Shown: positions 4,331 through 5,006 of the stretch, in pieces
Layout of the letters: every line of letters begins with the position of its first letter
How positions within the stretch are numbered: position 1 is the first letter of the stretch
NCBI GenBank assembly: GCA_024654165.1
Contig: JANLIP010000069.1
Coordinates: 1-5,006, forward strand
Direction of reading: 5' to 3'
Source of the DNA: Candidatus Kaiserbacteria bacterium
GTDB taxonomy: Bacteria > Patescibacteriota > Minisyncoccia > Phycocordibacterales > UBA2100
DNA: 5,006 nt
The notes under the pieces: generated by a model
Told to the model about the DNA's origin: nothing
Seen by the model: the letters and a program-made list of their open reading frames with translations, nothing else
The model's database searches: none
Made by a program: the position numbers and the translations under genes

Positions 4331-4512
4331 GAGATTATACAGGTACACTACAACCATATGTGGCGCTTTGCGCCCAAAATTATTGGATAACGTACCGTTG
4401 TATCTATCTTCAAACGAAGAAACATTGAACAACCAGGCCGTCTTCCGTGGATGGGCACGCGTTCTTAAAAAGAGTAACGTTTGCCCCTCATGGGGGCGGC
4501 CTTTTGGCTTTG

Positions 4513-4650
4513 TTGGTATTTTTGAGACGCTTGCGCTCGTCAGGCATTTGAGGGGTCGTGTCCCTGTCTGCTGACAGGGCACTAACTCTCGCGCCGTCGC
4601 GCTGCGAAATACCCCTCAAATGCCTGCCTCACCGCGTCTCAAAAATCCAA
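4513..4650. ncRNA. 138-base long-range foldback, unidentified structured RNA or inverted-repeat element
   Basis: The outer stem is TTGG 4513-4516 with CCAA 4647-4650, then, after a bulged T, ATTTTTGAGACGC (4518-4530) with its exact complement 4634-4646. An internal loop follows (10 bases 4531-4540; 7 bases 4627-4633). A perfect 16-bp stem comes next: CAGGCATTTGAGGGGT 4541-4556 with 4611-4626. The tip has a bulged 10-bp hairpin (GTG 4558-4560/CAC 4580-4582, CCCTGTC 4562-4568/GACAGGG 4573-4579, loop TGCT) and CGCG 4590-4593 with 4598-4601. Such long perfect pairing across 138 bases is very unlikely by chance. A closing stem, bubble and second stem recall 6S-like RNAs, but no family is recognised. 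The strand is undetermined. No target-site duplication flanks it, which argues against a simple MITE. Confidence 0.5.
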
Positions 4651-4665
4651 TCGTTTGTTTGGGTT

Positions 4666-4674
4666 TGTGTATAA
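4666..4674 (-). promoter_or_regulatory. Perfect DnaA-box match, minus strand
   Basis: On the minus strand this reads TTATACACA, matching the TTATNCACA consensus. It lies between the long foldback and the hairpin at 4678-4701. TTATAC could also act as a -10 element for a minus-strand transcript through the foldback. Confidence 0.3.
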
Positions 4675-4677
4675 GGA

Positions 4678-4701
4678 GTAAATTCCCTAGCGGGAATTTA
4701 C
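4678..4701 (-). terminator. Perfect 10-bp hairpin after the right-edge gene, no U-tract
   Basis: GTAAATTCCC (4678-4687) and GGGAATTTAC (4692-4701) pair perfectly around TAGC. On the minus strand it begins 5 bases after the stop codon at 4707-4709, the usual place of a terminator, but only TCCTTATAC follows, without a T run. Confidence 0.5.
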
Positions 4702-4706
4702 GGCAT

Positions 4707-5006
4707 TCAGCCAACGTGGTGTTTCTCTCTCAATTTTTGAATTTCAGCCTCATCCTCTTCCTCGCGCCGAGTTTTCCCCTGCTCGCCTAATTTCTGTAAT
4801 TCTGCATCTCCCAGCCCCATCAATTTTAATGCGCTCGCTTCAAGATGCTCCTCGGCATTCTTTTGGGGATCGTCCAAGACCTCTTCCAAGAGCGCGTGAA
4901 GAATAAAACCGATGCGGGGCCCGGGCCTCTCGCCCAGTTTAATAATTTTGGAGCCGTCAATTTTGAGCATGGCGACAGAAATCGGATCGCGCATCGCTTC
5001 ATCCAC
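4707..5006 (-). CDS. C-terminal part of a probable CCA tRNA nucleotidyltransferase / HD-domain protein (cut by window edge)
   Basis: The frame is open to the window edge, so the true start and the catalytic domains lie outside; 99 residues are visible. Residues 27-33 (RPGPRIG) followed by ILHALLEEVLDDP (35-47) and a K-N-x-x-E-x-L run are the end signature I associate with the C-terminal RNA-binding region of class II CCA-adding enzymes and poly(A)-polymerase-like HD proteins of CPR bacteria. There, the helix after a 'PGP.IG' turn precedes the tail. Residues 66-97 form a highly charged helical tail (GEQGKTRREEEDEAEIQKLRE), as in CPR homologues. If correct, it adds or repairs the CCA end of tRNAs. 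The nucleotidyltransferase GS-x-D motif is not in view, so the family call rests on this C-terminal pattern alone. It is convergent with xthA and ends in TGA. Confidence 0.65.
   Translation of the reverse strand: MDEAMRDPISVAMLKIDGSKIIKLGERPGPRIGFILHALLEEVLDDPQKNAEEHLEASALKLMGLGDAELQKLGEQGKTRREEEDEAEIQKLREKHHVG

Larger units (their letters stand above)
4085..4706. other. 622-base gene-free, hairpin-rich region between convergent genes
   Basis: No convincing protein is encoded: the open frames at 4328-4582 (minus) and 4368-4574 (plus) are mirror images over the same foldback. I looked for tmRNA, RNase P RNA, SRP RNA and tRNA hallmarks (T-arm GGTTCRA, GAGGAAAGTC, GGAAGGAAGC) and found none. 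What is present is many hairpins: 4134-4159, 4211-4224 with flanking pairs, 4244-4274, 4287-4305, 4315-4330, GGCGC/GCGCC at 4362-4374, TCTTC/GAAGA at 4407-4420, GCCCC/GGGGC at 4483-4497, the long foldback 4513-4650, and 4678-4701. Two perfect DnaA-box matches also lie in it. The density suggests one or more non-coding RNAs or a control region. Confidence 0.6.

Noticed and set aside
4328..4582. Open frames of 84 and 68 codons (4328-4582 minus, 4368-4574 plus)
   Set aside because: They mirror each other over hairpin-rich DNA and include one arm of the long foldback, with no domain signature.
4513..4650. MITE or insertion-sequence remnant with terminal inverted repeats
   Set aside because: No direct target-site duplication flanks the arms and the pairing continues through inner stems as in an RNA. 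Not excluded, but less likely from this sequence alone.
4085..4706. tmRNA, RNase P RNA, SRP RNA or tRNA in the large gap
   Set aside because: No TTCRA-containing T-arm, GAGGAAAGTC-type core or GGAAGGAAGC loop was found on either strand by reading. A covariance-model search would be decisive.

Overview
The window looks like a piece of a chromosome from an uncultivated bacterium of the Candidate Phyla Radiation (Patescibacteria, probably a Parcubacteria-like lineage). This is inference. The supporting signs are compact core housekeeping genes, short gaps with few Shine-Dalgarno sites, a membrane-anchored FKBP, the typical CPR look of the C-terminal part of a CCA-adding/HD-type enzyme, and small GC-rich palindromes lying in frame inside a core gene. 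TAA, TAG and TGA all end genes here, so the standard bacterial code is in use. I see no phage genes, transposase, tRNA, rRNA or CRISPR array.

Layout. A minus-strand gene for a membrane-anchored FKBP-type peptidyl-prolyl isomerase (100-597) ends at a hairpin terminator (14-43). It is divergent from rarA (1002-2195), a AAA+ replication/recombination ATPase. The 404-base gap between them holds two rod-like imperfect palindromes (642-769 and 787-904). Just before rarA lie a possible 14-codon leader ORF and a hairpin that covers the rarA ribosome binding site. After rarA comes a perfect 14-bp hairpin, then a 14-bp motif in three copies. The last two copies form a near-perfect palindrome with an 11-6-11 layout, directly upstream of a Xer-family tyrosine recombinase gene. 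The recombinase is split by a +1 frameshift at an AAAA run (3062-3065), so its last four catalytic residues (H, R, H, Y) are out of frame. xthA (exonuclease III/AP endonuclease, 3287-4084) follows after 20 bases. A 622-base gene-free, hairpin-rich region (4085-4706) comes next. It contains a 138-base long-range foldback (4513-4650) and two perfect DnaA-box matches. At the right edge, on the minus strand and cut by the window, is the C-terminal part of a probable CCA tRNA nucleotidyltransferase/HD-family protein.

How the genes relate. rarA, xer and xthA form a same-strand group concerned with DNA maintenance: stalled forks, chromosome dimer resolution and base-excision repair. xer and xthA each have a -10-like hexamer ending exactly 6 bases before the ATG, which suggests leaderless transcripts and separate promoters rather than one operon.

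The points most worth a second look are the triple repeat and dif/operator-like palindrome next to the Xer gene, the frameshift in that gene, the two palindromic in-frame insertions in rarA, the structured-RNA candidates on both sides of the window, and the recurring gene-end hairpins without a U-tract.
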